Source: an uncultured Clostridia bacterium | GTDB lineage: Bacteria > Bacillota > Clostridia > Lachnospirales > Lachnospiraceae | NCBI GenBank assembly: GCA_937896665.1 | Contig: CALBNS010000056.1 | Coordinates: forward strand, 1 to 16,102 | Reading direction: 5' to 3' | DNA: 16,102 nucleotides | Part shown: one piece after another, positions 1 through 7,541 of the stretch | Numbering within the stretch: the first letter of the stretch is position 1 | Layout: the number at the start of each line of letters is the position of its first letter | Notes under the pieces: model-generated | What the model was told of the DNA's origin: nothing | Database searches by the model: none | The model's input: the letters and a program-made list of their open reading frames with translations, nothing else | Program-made: the position numbers and the translations under genes

Positions 1-3000
1 AAACATTTGAGAGAAAAACAAAGAAAAAGTTGCCAACGTTTACTTGACACAAACAAGATTAAGCTTACATTTGACAAGGCGATTCCGGAAGAAGTACAGG
101 TTAATCAACATGCAGTAGAAAACATTACATACACACCGAATGTGAAGATTCATGATAATATTTTTAAAGAAACCCCGACTCGTGGTGTACTTTGCACAAC
201 AAGGGGAAAAGTAGAGATTACTGATAATATGTTTGACAACATGGGGATGGCTGCGATTTATATTTCCAATGATGCACAGGGATGGTATGAATCAGGACGT
301 ACGACAGATGTAACGATCAAAGGAAATACATTTATTGTAAATCCACTTACGGCAGGAGCGGCCGGAATCTTTGTGCAGCCGACAAATAGAAATGTAGATG
401 GAACGATCCATAAAAATATGCAAATTGAAGATAATACATTTTTCATGACACAGAGTCAAAATGTATTGAATGCAAAATGTGTGGAAAATCTGACGTTTAA
501 AAATAACAAAGTGTATCGTCAAAATCCAGGTGTGACAGTAAGTGCGAAAGCGGATAAAACAAGTCTTGCACCAGGAGAATCTTCAAGTATCACTGTGACA
601 GCAGATGGAACGGAGCTTGGTGCAAAAGCTTATCGTTTTGAAGGTTGCAAAAACGTTACAATCGAGGGTAATACATATGACGGAGGTTTAAATGTAGGTG
701 TTGAGCTCGTAAGTACAGGCAAAAATCAAGTGACAGTGAAAAATGACGTTGCAAAAGTGGGAGTAGATAGCAAACTGAATAAAGTGGGAACGATTTTCTA
801 CAAATCATCTAATGATAAAGTAGTAAAAGTATCTGCATCAGGTGTTGTGACAGCAGTGGGAAGTGGAACAGCAGATGTAACGGCATATGCAGTCGCAGGA
901 GGAAGAAAATTTGAGGCGGCGCCAATTGCATATACAGTAGAAGGGGAAGCAACGATTCAGTCGACTGAGATTAAGATTACGACAAATCGAGAAAAATTGA
1001 CAGATCAAACATTGCAATATACAGCAGAGGTGACAGCGGAAGACGGAGCGGATAAAGCTGTAACATGGTCAGTTGTTGATCCGACAACAGGGCAAGCAAC
1101 AGATAAAGCAACAATTGATGAAACTTCAGGACTTTTGACAGCAGAAAAAAGCGGTGCGGTGGAAGTCGTTGCGAAGACAAAGAATGGCTTAGAAGCAAGA
1201 AAATTACTTTCTATCCAAGTGGGAGAAGTGGCGCTTGCAGAGGGAATCGAAATTCAAGGAGAGAATAAAGAACGTTGGAATGTAGAAGGTGAAAATAGAA
1301 TTCATGTAAAATCAACTCCGGGAGGAACATTTAACACACAGACACCGGCAAACTGGTTCAAAGTTCCGGTAGACAGCAATACAACAGAGGTATCTCTTAA
1401 GATTGAAGGGAAAACTGAAGTTGAATGGGAAGACGTAGGGCTTTATCTTGGAAAAGATGGAGACAACTATGTGGCGATTCAGAGAAAACATCGTGCAGGT
1501 ACTTTAGAACAACTCGGAATGGTCAATGAGATGAATGGAAATGTTTCAAATGGCAATGAGCAGTTAGGCGGTATTGACGAACAGTCGTCTGAGAGTCTTT
1601 ATTTCAAATTGACAAGAGATGGAAATAAAGTAAAATCTGCTTACAGTACAGATGGTCAGACATGGAAAGATTTTGGCAATGAAGTTACCAACACAACATT
1701 TATGCCAGACAGCAATGGCCAGTTGTATGTCGCATTCGGAGCTATGGGAAATGGAAATACAGAGTATGTATTCACAGACTTGAAAGTAAATAATAAGCCT
1801 GTTGCCTTGACTCAGTCAGTATCAGATAACCTTCCATCTGTATCTGAGGTATCTGTAGCTTACACAGAAGCAGAAAACAAATTGACAGCTTCTTACAAAT
1901 TGGGCGAAGGATCGGATAAGATTGTGAAATGGGCAGTTTCCAGTGAAGAAAACGGATTCTATTCTGTTTTGGAAGCAAATACAGGTGATACATTGACTGC
2001 AACTCCGGATATGAAGAATAAATATGTCAAAGCAGTTGTTGTTCCGGTAAGAGATAGTGGAGTATCTGGAGATATCGTATGGTCATCTCAGGCAGTGAAA
2101 GTGACAGGAGAAGGACTGGATGCAGGAAACGCAAAATCTGCAAATGCACGGTTAGCTAAAGCAGACATTACAGGACTTACAAAAGGATTTGAATTCGACA
2201 AAAATACATTGACATATCTTACAATGGCAACAACAGAAGAGAAAGAACTCAATGTGGAATTTGCGGCAGAAGACAAAAATGCAAAAGTTGAGACTGTATT
2301 CAATGATAAAGTGGTACAAGGTAACAAAGGGGAATTGACACTCACAAGTGGACGTAACTTGATTGAAGTGAGAGTAACTGCAGAAGATGGTGTTACAAAG
2401 AAATATTATCGTTTCACTATTTTCCGTGATGGAGATGATAATGCACAATTGACTTCTCTGAAAGTAGACGGGCAAACAGTTGCATTAAAAGACGATGTAT
2501 ACGAATACAGAGTTGATGCGAACAAAGCAAAAGAAGTTGCATTAGAAGCAGTAGCAAACGCATCTGCAAAAGTAGCAATGTCATTCGATGGTAAAGTTGT
2601 AAAAGAAAACAAAGTAACTTTGCAGCCGGGCAGCAATATGGTGAATATTATCGTGACACCAGAAACGAGTGCAGAGCCAACACGTTACGCAGTAAATATT
2701 AAAGTTCCGGATCCGACAAATGCAAATCTGGAAAGTGTTATATTCAGTGACAATGTAAAATTAGATAAGAAGTTTGAAATAACAACGACAGAATATACTG
2801 GAATCGCAACTTCTTCTGCAACAACAGTAGATGTGACAGCCGAAGAAAAAGATGCGACGGTAAAAGTAACTGTCAATGGGAAAGAACAAAAAGATCTAAA
2901 GAAGGTTAAACTTGTAGAAGGAGACAATACAATTGTAATTGAAATGACTTCTCCGGACAAGAAAGAGAAAAAGACTTATACATTTAAGTTAGAAGGAAAG

Positions 3001-4128
3001 AGTGTTATCTATCTCTCTGATTTAGAGCATAAGAATAATTCGACAAATGGTTGGGGCAATAAACCGTTTGGAATGGATAAGACTTATGAAGGAAATCCAA
3101 TTAGACTGGTAGAAGATGAAGAACAGAATATTCGTACATTTGAAAAAGGTGTATGGTCTCATGCTACTGCAAATATTTACTACGACTTGGAAAACAAAGG
3201 TTATAAAGAGTTTGAAACGTACGTGGGGGTAGACGCAGCACAGCTTGGAAAACCTGGCTCAGTAACATTTAAAGTGTTTATAGATGAGCAGGAAGTATTT
3301 ACTTCAACAAAAGAGATGGTTCCAGAAGATATTATGCAACATGTTAAAGTTACGATTCCAGAGGGAGCGAAAGAACTTCATTTGCAGGCATTGATGGGAG
3401 CAAGTGATAGCAACGACCACGCTGACTGGGCGGATGCAAAATTTGTCACAGTATTTGATGGAGGAGAAGAGCCGAGCGTATCAGTAGAGAGTGTAGCAGT
3501 GACAGCTGACAAGAAAGAGTTGGAAGTTGGCGAGGCAGCACAGGCAACAGCGATCGTAACACCAGATAATGCAACAAATAAAGAAGTAACATGGTCTGTA
3601 TCAGATGAAGAGGTACTTTCTGTGGATAACACTGGAAAAGTAACAGCGAAAGCAAAAGGAACAGCAGAAGTTATTGCAACAGCCGAAAATGGCGTGAGCG
3701 GGAAAGTTACAATTAAAGTAACAGAAAAAGATATTCCAGTAGAACCGGACAAAGCTGACAAATCAGGTTTACAAGAATTGGTAGATAAATACAGCGAACT
3801 GAAAGAGAAAGATTATACAGCAGATAGCTGGAAAGGCTACCAAGAAGCAATGGATACAGCAAAAAAAGTGCTGGCAGATGAGGATGCAACTCAGGAAGAA
3901 GTAGATGCAGCAAGCACAGCGTTGAAAAATGCGTTTGATAAGCTGGTAAAAGTGGATGAACAAAAGAAACCAGAACAAAAACCATCTGATTCAAATAAAG
4001 ATAAGAATCAGGAAAAACCGGTTAAAACAGGAGATACAGTGACAGTATTACCAGTTGCGGTTCTCATGGCAGCATGTGCAGCGGTAGTTGCAGAATTTGT
4101 GCGTAAGAGGCGAGAGGGTCGTTCATAA
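1..4128 (+). CDS. Large multidomain wall-anchored surface protein, possibly GH110-like glycosidase (5' truncated)
   Basis: The frame is open from base 1, so the gene starts upstream; the TTG at 7 has no ribosome binding site and is not a credible start. Modules by nucleotide position: right-handed beta-helix (about 100-530) with NxF/GNTF-type turns and a block with RGVLCTT and GWYESG that resembles GH110 alpha-galactosidases; bacterial Ig-like modules (530-957, 958-1224); a DUF1349-like lectin fold (1245-1796); another Ig-like module (1797-2106); three cadherin-like beta-sandwiches beginning NARL, NAQL and NANL (2143, 2440, 2719); NPCBM, a carbohydrate-binding module (3001-3460); Big_2 (3478-3729); FIVAR (3751-3954). 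It ends with PVKTGD (4018-4035), a hydrophobic segment and RKRREGRS, a sortase-type signal with non-canonical PVKTG. Likely role: cell-surface binding and cleavage of host glycans. The surface/adhesive architecture is well supported; the GH110 assignment is tentative because the N-terminal half of the helix is outside the window. Confidence 0.85.
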   Translation, partial: KHLREKQRKSCQRLLDTNKIKLTFDKAIPEEVQVNQHAVENITYTPNVKIHDNIFKETPTRGVLCTTRGKVEITDNMFDNMGMAAIYISNDAQGWYESGRTTDVTIKGNTFIVNPLTAGAAGIFVQPTNRNVDGTIHKNMQIEDNTFFMTQSQNVLNAKCVENLTFKNNKVYRQNPGVTVSAKADKTSLAPGESSSITVTADGTELGAKAYRFEGCKNVTIEGNTYDGGLNVGVELVSTGKNQVTVKNDVAKVGVDSKLNKVGTIFYKSSNDKVVKVSASGVVTAVGSGTADVTAYAVAGGRKFEAAPIAYTVEGEATIQSTEIKITTNREKLTDQTLQYTAEVTAEDGADKAVTWSVVDPTTGQATDKATIDETSGLLTAEKSGAVEVVAKTKNGLEARKLLSIQVGEVALAEGIEIQGENKERWNVEGENRIHVKSTPGGTFNTQTPANWFKVPVDSNTTEVSLKIEGKTEVEWEDVGLYLGKDGDNYVAIQRKHRAGTLEQLGMVNEMNGNVSNGNEQLGGIDEQSSESLYFKLTRDGNKVKSAYSTDGQTWKDFGNEVTNTTFMPDSNGQLYVAFGAMGNGNTEYVFTDLKVNNKPVALTQSVSDNLPSVSEVSVAYTEAENKLTASYKLGEGSDKIVKWAVSSEENGFYSVLEANTGDTLTATPDMKNKYVKAVVVPVRDSGVSGDIVWSSQAVKVTGEGLDAGNAKSANARLAKADITGLTKGFEFDKNTLTYLTMATTEEKELNVEFAAEDKNAKVETVFNDKVVQGNKGELTLTSGRNLIEVRVTAEDGVTKKYYRFTIFRDGDDNAQLTSLKVDGQTVALKDDVYEYRVDANKAKEVALEAVANASAKVAMSFDGKVVKENKVTLQPGSNMVNIIVTPETSAEPTRYAVNIKVPDPTNANLESVIFSDNVKLDKKFEITTTEYTGIATSSATTVDVTAEEKDATVKVTVNGKEQKDLKKVKLVEGDNTIVIEMTSPDKKEKKTYTFKLEGKSVIYLSDLEHKNNSTNGWGNKPFGMDKTYEGNPIRLVEDEEQNIRTFEKGVWSHATANIYYDLENKGYKEFETYVGVDAAQLGKPGSVTFKVFIDEQEVFTSTKEMVPEDIMQHVKVTIPEGAKELHLQALMGASDSNDHADWADAKFVTVFDGGEEPSVSVESVAVTADKKELEVGEAAQATAIVTPDNATNKEVTWSVSDEEVLSVDNTGKVTAKAKGTAEVIATAENGVSGKVTIKVTEKDIPVEPDKADKSGLQELVDKYSELKEKDYTADSWKGYQEAMDTAKKVLADEDATQEEVDAASTALKNAFDKLVKVDEQKKPEQKPSDSNKDKNQEKPVKTGDTVTVLPVAVLMAACAAVVAEFVRKRREGRS

Positions 4129-4135
4129 GAAAAGA

Positions 4136-4166
4136 AAACGAGAGGTTTAAGACCTCTCGTTTTTTT
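4136..4166 (+). terminator. Rho-independent terminator after the surface protein gene
   Basis: An 11-bp perfect stem (4136-4146 with 4152-4162, core ACGAGAGGT/ACCTCTCGT) encloses a TTAAG loop and runs into a stretch of Ts ending at 4166. It begins 7 bases after the stop codon. Confidence 0.93.
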
Positions 4167-4176
4167 ATATTGTTTC

Positions 4177-4315
4177 CATAAGCCCTGCCACCGGGAGGCC
4201 TTAGAAGCGTATCCTGAAATATTTACAGAACAGAATTTCCGCGACTGGGTACAATTATGAAAAATTATATCATGAGGTGCTTGAAAACTACCTGAAAAAT
4301 AAAGTGAATAACTGA
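4177..4315 (+). pseudogene. Frameshifted C-terminal remnant of an unidentified gene
   Basis: Reading from about 4195 gives EALEAYPEIFTEQNFRDWVQ up to base 4254, then a stop at 4258. Moving one base forward at about 4255/4256 continues as YEKLYHEVLENYLKNKVNN and ends in TGA at 4313-4315. The two halves join into one amphipathic, helix-like protein tail rich in aromatic and acidic residues, which is unlikely by chance. No start codon or ribosome binding site precedes it. I do not recognise the family. The most likely reading is the decayed 3' end of a deleted gene. Confidence 0.5.
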
Positions 4316-4408
4316 TTTTTTGGTAAATTTATGGAAAAGGGTTAGAAATGTGGAAAACATGATAAAGTAAAATTGTTGGACAAATCGAACCACGTAATAA
4401 AAAAAAGG

Positions 4409-4437
4409 TTGAAAAATCATATGATTTATTGTAAAAT
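4409..4437 (+). promoter_or_regulatory. Sigma-A-type promoter of efp
   Basis: TTGAAA (4409-4414) and TAAAAT (4432-4437) are separated by exactly 17 bases. The predicted transcription start near 4444 leaves a leader of about 80 bases before efp. Confidence 0.75.
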
Positions 4438-4482
4438 CATAAGAAGTGAAAGAAGAAATATTTATGCTTAAGGAGAGGATAG

Positions 4483-4505
4483 CTCATAAAGCACTGTTTT
4501 GTGAG
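4483..4505 (+). promoter_or_regulatory. Hairpin in the efp leader
   Basis: A 10-bp stem with two G-U pairs (4483-4492 with 4496-4505) closes a three-base ACT loop. It ends 6 bases before the efp Shine-Dalgarno AAGGAGG (4512-4518). An SD-like AAGGAGAGGATA (4470-4481) just before the hairpin echoes the real one. The stem could affect translation or RNA stability; no T-run follows, so it is not a terminator. Confidence 0.5.
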
Positions 4506-4525
4506 TAATATAAGGAGGATAACAA

Positions 4526-5083
4526 ATGATTTCAGCAGGCGATTTTAAAAATGGCGTAACACTCGAAATTGAAGGCAATATTTACCAGATTTTAGAATTC
4601 CAACATGTAAAACCAGGTAAAGGAGCAGCGTTCGTTAGAACAAAGTTAAAAAATATCATCAGTGGGGGAGTTGTGGAAAAGACTTTCAGACCTACAGAAA
4701 AATTCCCAAAAGCTCACATTGAAAGAAAAGATATGCAGTACTTATATTCTGATGGTGAATTATATCACTTCATGGATGTAGAAACATATGACCAGATTGC
4801 ATTGAATGAAGACGCAATCGGTGATTCGCTTAAGTTTGTAAAGGAAAATGAGATGGTTAAGATTTGCTCACACAAAGGCAATGTATTTGCGGTAGAGCCA
4901 CCATTGTTTGTTGAACTTGCAATCACGGATACAGAACCAGGTTTCAAAGGTGATACAGCACAAGGTGCTACAAAACCTGCTACAGTAGAGACAGGTGCAG
5001 TTGTATATGTACCATTATTTGTAGAGCAAGGTGATGTGCTTAAGATTGACACGCGTACAGGCGAATATCTTTCACGTGTATAA
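4526..5083 (+). CDS. efp: Translation elongation factor P
   Basis: The 185-residue length is standard for EF-P, which binds between the P and E sites of the ribosome and relieves stalling at polyproline stretches. The N-terminal KOW-like domain (about 1-62) carries the loop PGKGAAF with Lys32 at the tip, the position that is modified in Bacillus EF-P. The two OB domains follow, ending with the conserved GEYLSRV tail. The start is fixed by AAGGAGG at 4512-4518, 7 bases before ATG. It is monocistronic, with its own promoter upstream and a strong hairpin terminator downstream. No lysine-modification gene is nearby. Confidence 0.98.
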   Translation: MISAGDFKNGVTLEIEGNIYQILEFQHVKPGKGAAFVRTKLKNIISGGVVEKTFRPTEKFPKAHIERKDMQYLYSDGELYHFMDVETYDQIALNEDAIGDSLKFVKENEMVKICSHKGNVFAVEPPLFVELAITDTEPGFKGDTAQGATKPATVETGAVVYVPLFVEQGDVLKIDTRTGEYLSRV

Positions 5084-5109
5084 GAGTTATAAAAGTACAA
5101 TATTTAATT

Positions 5110-5146
5110 AAAATGGTTTTAAGCATACACGCTTAAAACCATTTTT
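5110..5146 (+). terminator. efp terminator, possibly bidirectional
   Basis: A perfect 15-bp stem (5110-5124 with 5131-5145) around an ATACAC loop ends in TTTTT. The convergent minus-strand gene ends at 5170, and the A-rich left arm supplies a short U-run on the opposite strand, so the hairpin may serve both genes. Confidence 0.9.
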
Positions 5147-5169
5147 GGTTCTATATTAAAAAGATGTTT

Positions 5170-6054
5170 TTACAATAATAACCGATTTTCTTGTTGGCTG
5201 AAATAGTAAGCACGATTAGACAAAACTTCCTCAGGGGATACCTGCGTTTCGTTAATGTCTCTAATCATACAGTCCAAATCAGTCCGGCAGGGACTTTGGC
5301 TTTCGGGTACGATAATCACTTCATGGATGCTGCTTGGAAGGACGTAATAATTTTCTTTCAGTTTCCTTGCAATATTAGATAATACGTCTGGGTAAAGAAT
5401 ACATGCAGCACCGAAGTTTTGTGATTGATTTGTAAGGATATACATACAATCTTCTTCTGCATAATCTGAAAAACTGTCATTTCCTAACAATTCATTAATG
5501 ACTGTGCGCATGGGTTTGAAATCAAAAGGCATTAGATGTGGCGTGTTTTGATGTGCTTGTTCACTTATAGTTTCTGTAGTTACTCCCCAAAGATTTAAAA
5601 GTGTGTTCGTAATTGGTATCGTGGCTGTTCCGGTTTCGGTCATTTCGTACAAAATCCCAAAAACGATTGCAAAATCAAGGTAAAGTACATGAGGGACAGT
5701 TTGAAGGTAGGCCTCATTCTCGCTCGCGTGGATAAGTTTGTGAAAAATTCTATCCTTGACAGAGTGATAACTCTGCAGGGGTGCTATGTCCCATGAATGT
5801 TCATATTTTAATTCTTTGTATAATTCGAGAATATTTTTTGCGATATCTTCTAATGGGGTATTTTTCAGAAATTCTTCATAGTATTCTTCCAGATAAATAG
5901 TAGGGGAAATATTAATTCCTTGTTCTGATACGGTGATGCCTATGCGTTGTCTCCCGTTATTTTTTAGTGTGGTATGGACGCAAACTGATATATTGCTTCC
6001 GAGTTGTTGTTTGATTTTGACTTCTACTGCACTCACAAATTGCTGATAATTCAT
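5170..6054 (-). CDS. DUF5688 family protein
   Basis: A 294-residue protein resembling the DUF5688 family, common in Lachnospiraceae and of unknown function. It has no signal peptide or membrane segment and is probably cytoplasmic. Visible features are an N-terminal MNYQQFVSAVEVKIKQQLG helix, an acidic LEEYYEEFLKNTPLEDIAKNI segment and a DCMYILTNQSQNFGAACILYPDVL block typical of the family. I chose ATG at 6054 because AGGAG (complement of 6061-6065) lies 6 bases upstream; a longer in-frame ATG at 6081 would place this site inside the gene. It is a single gene, convergent with efp and divergent from the tRNA, with its own promoter at 6148-6176. Members are often present in many copies per genome. 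No role can be assigned. Confidence 0.85.
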   Translation of the reverse strand: MNYQQFVSAVEVKIKQQLGSNISVCVHTTLKNNGRQRIGITVSEQGINISPTIYLEEYYEEFLKNTPLEDIAKNILELYKELKYEHSWDIAPLQSYHSVKDRIFHKLIHASENEAYLQTVPHVLYLDFAIVFGILYEMTETGTATIPITNTLLNLWGVTTETISEQAHQNTPHLMPFDFKPMRTVINELLGNDSFSDYAEEDCMYILTNQSQNFGAACILYPDVLSNIARKLKENYYVLPSSIHEVIIVPESQSPCRTDLDCMIRDINETQVSPEEVLSNRAYYFSQQENRLLL

Positions 6055-6147
6055 TAAAAACTCCTTTCTAGTGTGGTGCATCTAAAAAAGATAAGTGAAA
6101 GAACCCTATCATGAATAATAGATTTGCTACATATTATGGTAACAATG

Positions 6148-6176
6148 ATTATATAAGATTCCAAAATAAAAAGCAA
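6148..6176 (-). promoter_or_regulatory. Promoter of the DUF5688 gene
   Basis: On the minus strand, TTGCTT (6176-6171) and a perfect TATAAT (6153-6148) are 17 bases apart, about 95 bases upstream of the ATG at 6054. Confidence 0.65.
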
Positions 6177-6246
6177 CACGAATTTCTTTACTTTTAAAAA
6201 AATATATGATAATATAACAGAAGCTTTTGAATTAAAAGCTATTTAT

Positions 6247-6318
6247 ACACCTATAGCTCAGGGGATAGAGCACCGCCCTCCGGAGGCGGGTGCGGCGGTT
6301 CGAATCCGCCTAGGTGTG
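6247..6318 (+). tRNA. tRNA-Arg (anticodon CCG)
   Basis: The cloverleaf folds fully: acceptor 6247-6253 with 6311-6317, D stem GCTC/GAGC (6256-6259, 6268-6271), anticodon stem CCGCC/GGCGG (6273-6277, 6285-6289), and T stem GGCGG/CCGCC (6294-6298, 6306-6310) with loop TTCGAAT. The anticodon loop 6278-6284 reads CTCCGGA, giving CCG, which decodes CGG. G6318 is the discriminator and CCA is not encoded. The variable loop has four bases. A weak -10-like GATAAT lies at 6208-6213. ArgRS, the enzyme that charges this tRNA, is encoded about 1.2 kb downstream. Confidence 0.95.
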
Positions 6319-6446
6319 TATTTTTATATGATAAAAAAGAGCTCTTTTAGAAATCTTTGTTATATTTTCAAGAAAGAAGTCTTTCCAGAACGTTCTGTTC
6401 TGTGTGAGAAAGTACATAAGAAGAGTATAAGAACAGAGGAAACGCG

Positions 6447-7148
6447 ATGTCACAGTATAAGAAGGCTTTTCGAAAAGCATTTCCGTATACGATACCGGTA
6501 CTGACCGGATATTTATTTATCGGAACAGCATTTGGAGTGATGTATGCAGAAAAGGGATATTCCGTTTTGTGGGCAATATTAATGAGCTTGCTGGTATATG
6601 CAGGCTCTGTACAGTACCTGGCGGTGAATTTTTTTGTGCCAGGTATTTCTTTTGTGCATGTCATATTTTTAACATTTATGGTTAACGTGAGACATGTTTT
6701 TTATGGAATATCTTTATTGGAAAAATTTAATAAATTTGGGAAATCGAGATGGTACATGATTTTCGGGCTTACGGATGAGACGTATTCACTGCTTTGTACA
6801 ACGAATATCCCGGAAGATGTTGATGAAGGAAAGTTTTTGCTTGTAATTACACTTTTGGACCATTCTTATTGGATACTTGGGTCTGCAATTGGTGCAATGG
6901 CAGGAAATCTCCTTCCGATTAATTCGGAAGGAATTGATTTCGCGATGACAGCTCTGTTTATCGTAATCTTTATCGAACAATGGATGGAAAAGAAAAACCG
7001 GATTCCGGAGATGATAGGCGTAGTGGGAGCAGTCGTCTGTCTGACTTTGTTTGGAGCAGACAGTTTTGTGCTGCCGGCTATGTTTCTGATTATTCTGGTA
7101 TTGTTCATGGGACGCAAGAGACTGGAGGTGGATAGGTATGCCGATTAG
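6447..7148 (+). CDS. azlC: AzlC family branched-chain amino acid exporter, large subunit
   Basis: A 233-residue polytopic membrane protein. It carries AzlC hallmarks: an N-terminal amphipathic start (MSQYKKAFRKAFPYTIPV), the G-rich first membrane segment (GTAFGVMYAEKGYS), the YAGSVQYLAV motif and the NVRHVFYG motif, then LTDETYSLL and several further hydrophobic segments. With AzlD it forms a transporter that in Bacillus exports branched-chain amino acids and analogues such as 4-azaleucine. The start is supported by AGAGGA at 6435-6440. azlD overlaps its last 11 bases, indicating translational coupling. No AzlB-type Lrp regulator is encoded nearby and no clear promoter was found in the 128 bases after the tRNA. 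Substrate range is inferred from the family. Confidence 0.93.
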   Translation: MSQYKKAFRKAFPYTIPVLTGYLFIGTAFGVMYAEKGYSVLWAILMSLLVYAGSVQYLAVNFFVPGISFVHVIFLTFMVNVRHVFYGISLLEKFNKFGKSRWYMIFGLTDETYSLLCTTNIPEDVDEGKFLLVITLLDHSYWILGSAIGAMAGNLLPINSEGIDFAMTALFIVIFIEQWMEKKNRIPEMIGVVGAVVCLTLFGADSFVLPAMFLIILVLFMGRKRLEVDRYAD

Positions 7149-7470
7149 TGCAGGTTTATCTTTTTTAATCATATTGGTGGTTGCAGTGACGACATTTATG
7201 ACGCGTGTGATTCCGTTTCTCCTGTTCCCGAAAGGAAGGGAGATACCGGGAAGTATGCGGTATCTGGGAAAAGTACTGACTCCGTCGATTATTGGTATGT
7301 TGGTAATTTATTGCCTGAAGGACACCACGGTACTCCAGGCACCTTATGGAGTGCCTGAGTTGATCTCGGTTCTCACAGTAGTGATTCTGCATGTATGGAG
7401 GAAAAACAATCTGCTCAGTATTGGTGCAGGCACGGTACTTTATATGTTTTTGATTCAGGTAATATTTTAA
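7138..7470 (+). CDS. azlD: AzlD family branched-chain amino acid exporter, small subunit
   Basis: A 110-residue protein with three to four hydrophobic segments, the usual AzlD size. It shows the family pattern of an early membrane helix followed by TRVIPFLLFP and the GKVLTPSIIGMLVIY segment. It is the partner of AzlC, whose stop codon lies 11 bases inside this gene. The ribosome binding site GGAGGTG lies within the end of azlC, about 8 bases before ATG. Confidence 0.92.
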   Translation: MPISAGLSFLIILVVAVTTFMTRVIPFLLFPKGREIPGSMRYLGKVLTPSIIGMLVIYCLKDTTVLQAPYGVPELISVLTVVILHVWRKNNLLSIGAGTVLYMFLIQVIF

Positions 7471-7479
7471 TTGAAATAG

Positions 7480-7508
7480 TTGTTGGCAGGATGACCATAT
7501 GATAAAAT
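7480..7508 (+). promoter_or_regulatory. Probable argS promoter with extended -10
   Basis: TTGTTG (7480-7485), a 17-base spacer and TAAAAT (7503-7508) preceded by TGA (7500-7502), an extended -10. It lies just after azlD and about 33 bases upstream of the argS start. There is no room for a T-box leader, so argS here is apparently not controlled by T-box attenuation. Confidence 0.6.
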
Positions 7509-7541
7509 AAAAGGATAGGAAAAGATTTTCAGGAGGAAAAG

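Larger units (their letters stand above)
4129..4525. other. 397-base intergenic region between the surface protein gene and efp
   Basis: From left to right it holds the terminator (4136-4166), the decayed gene remnant (about 4177-4315), an AT-rich stretch of about 90 bases in which nothing is recognised, the efp promoter (4409-4437), a possible 14-codon mini-ORF (4464-4508), a leader hairpin (4483-4505) and the efp ribosome binding site (4512-4518). Confidence 0.7.

Noticed and set aside
2088..3994. Several long antisense reading frames within the surface protein gene
   Set aside because: They are Ser/Thr/Val- or Leu/Pro-rich mirror products of the repetitive coding strand with no ribosome binding sites or recognisable domains.
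6335..6348. AAAAGAGCTCTTTT palindrome as a tRNA terminator
   Set aside because: It has no room for a loop except by sacrificing the G-C pairs, leaving only a weak A-T stem.
6387..6400. LexA/SOS-like palindrome AGAACGTTCT followed by GTTC upstream of azlC
   Set aside because: The Bacillota LexA box needs GAAC-N4-GTTC; here the half-sites are adjacent or five bases apart, and azlC is not an SOS gene.
7471..7541. T-box riboswitch upstream of argS
   Set aside because: Only 71 bases are available, with no T-box sequence and no terminator hairpin.
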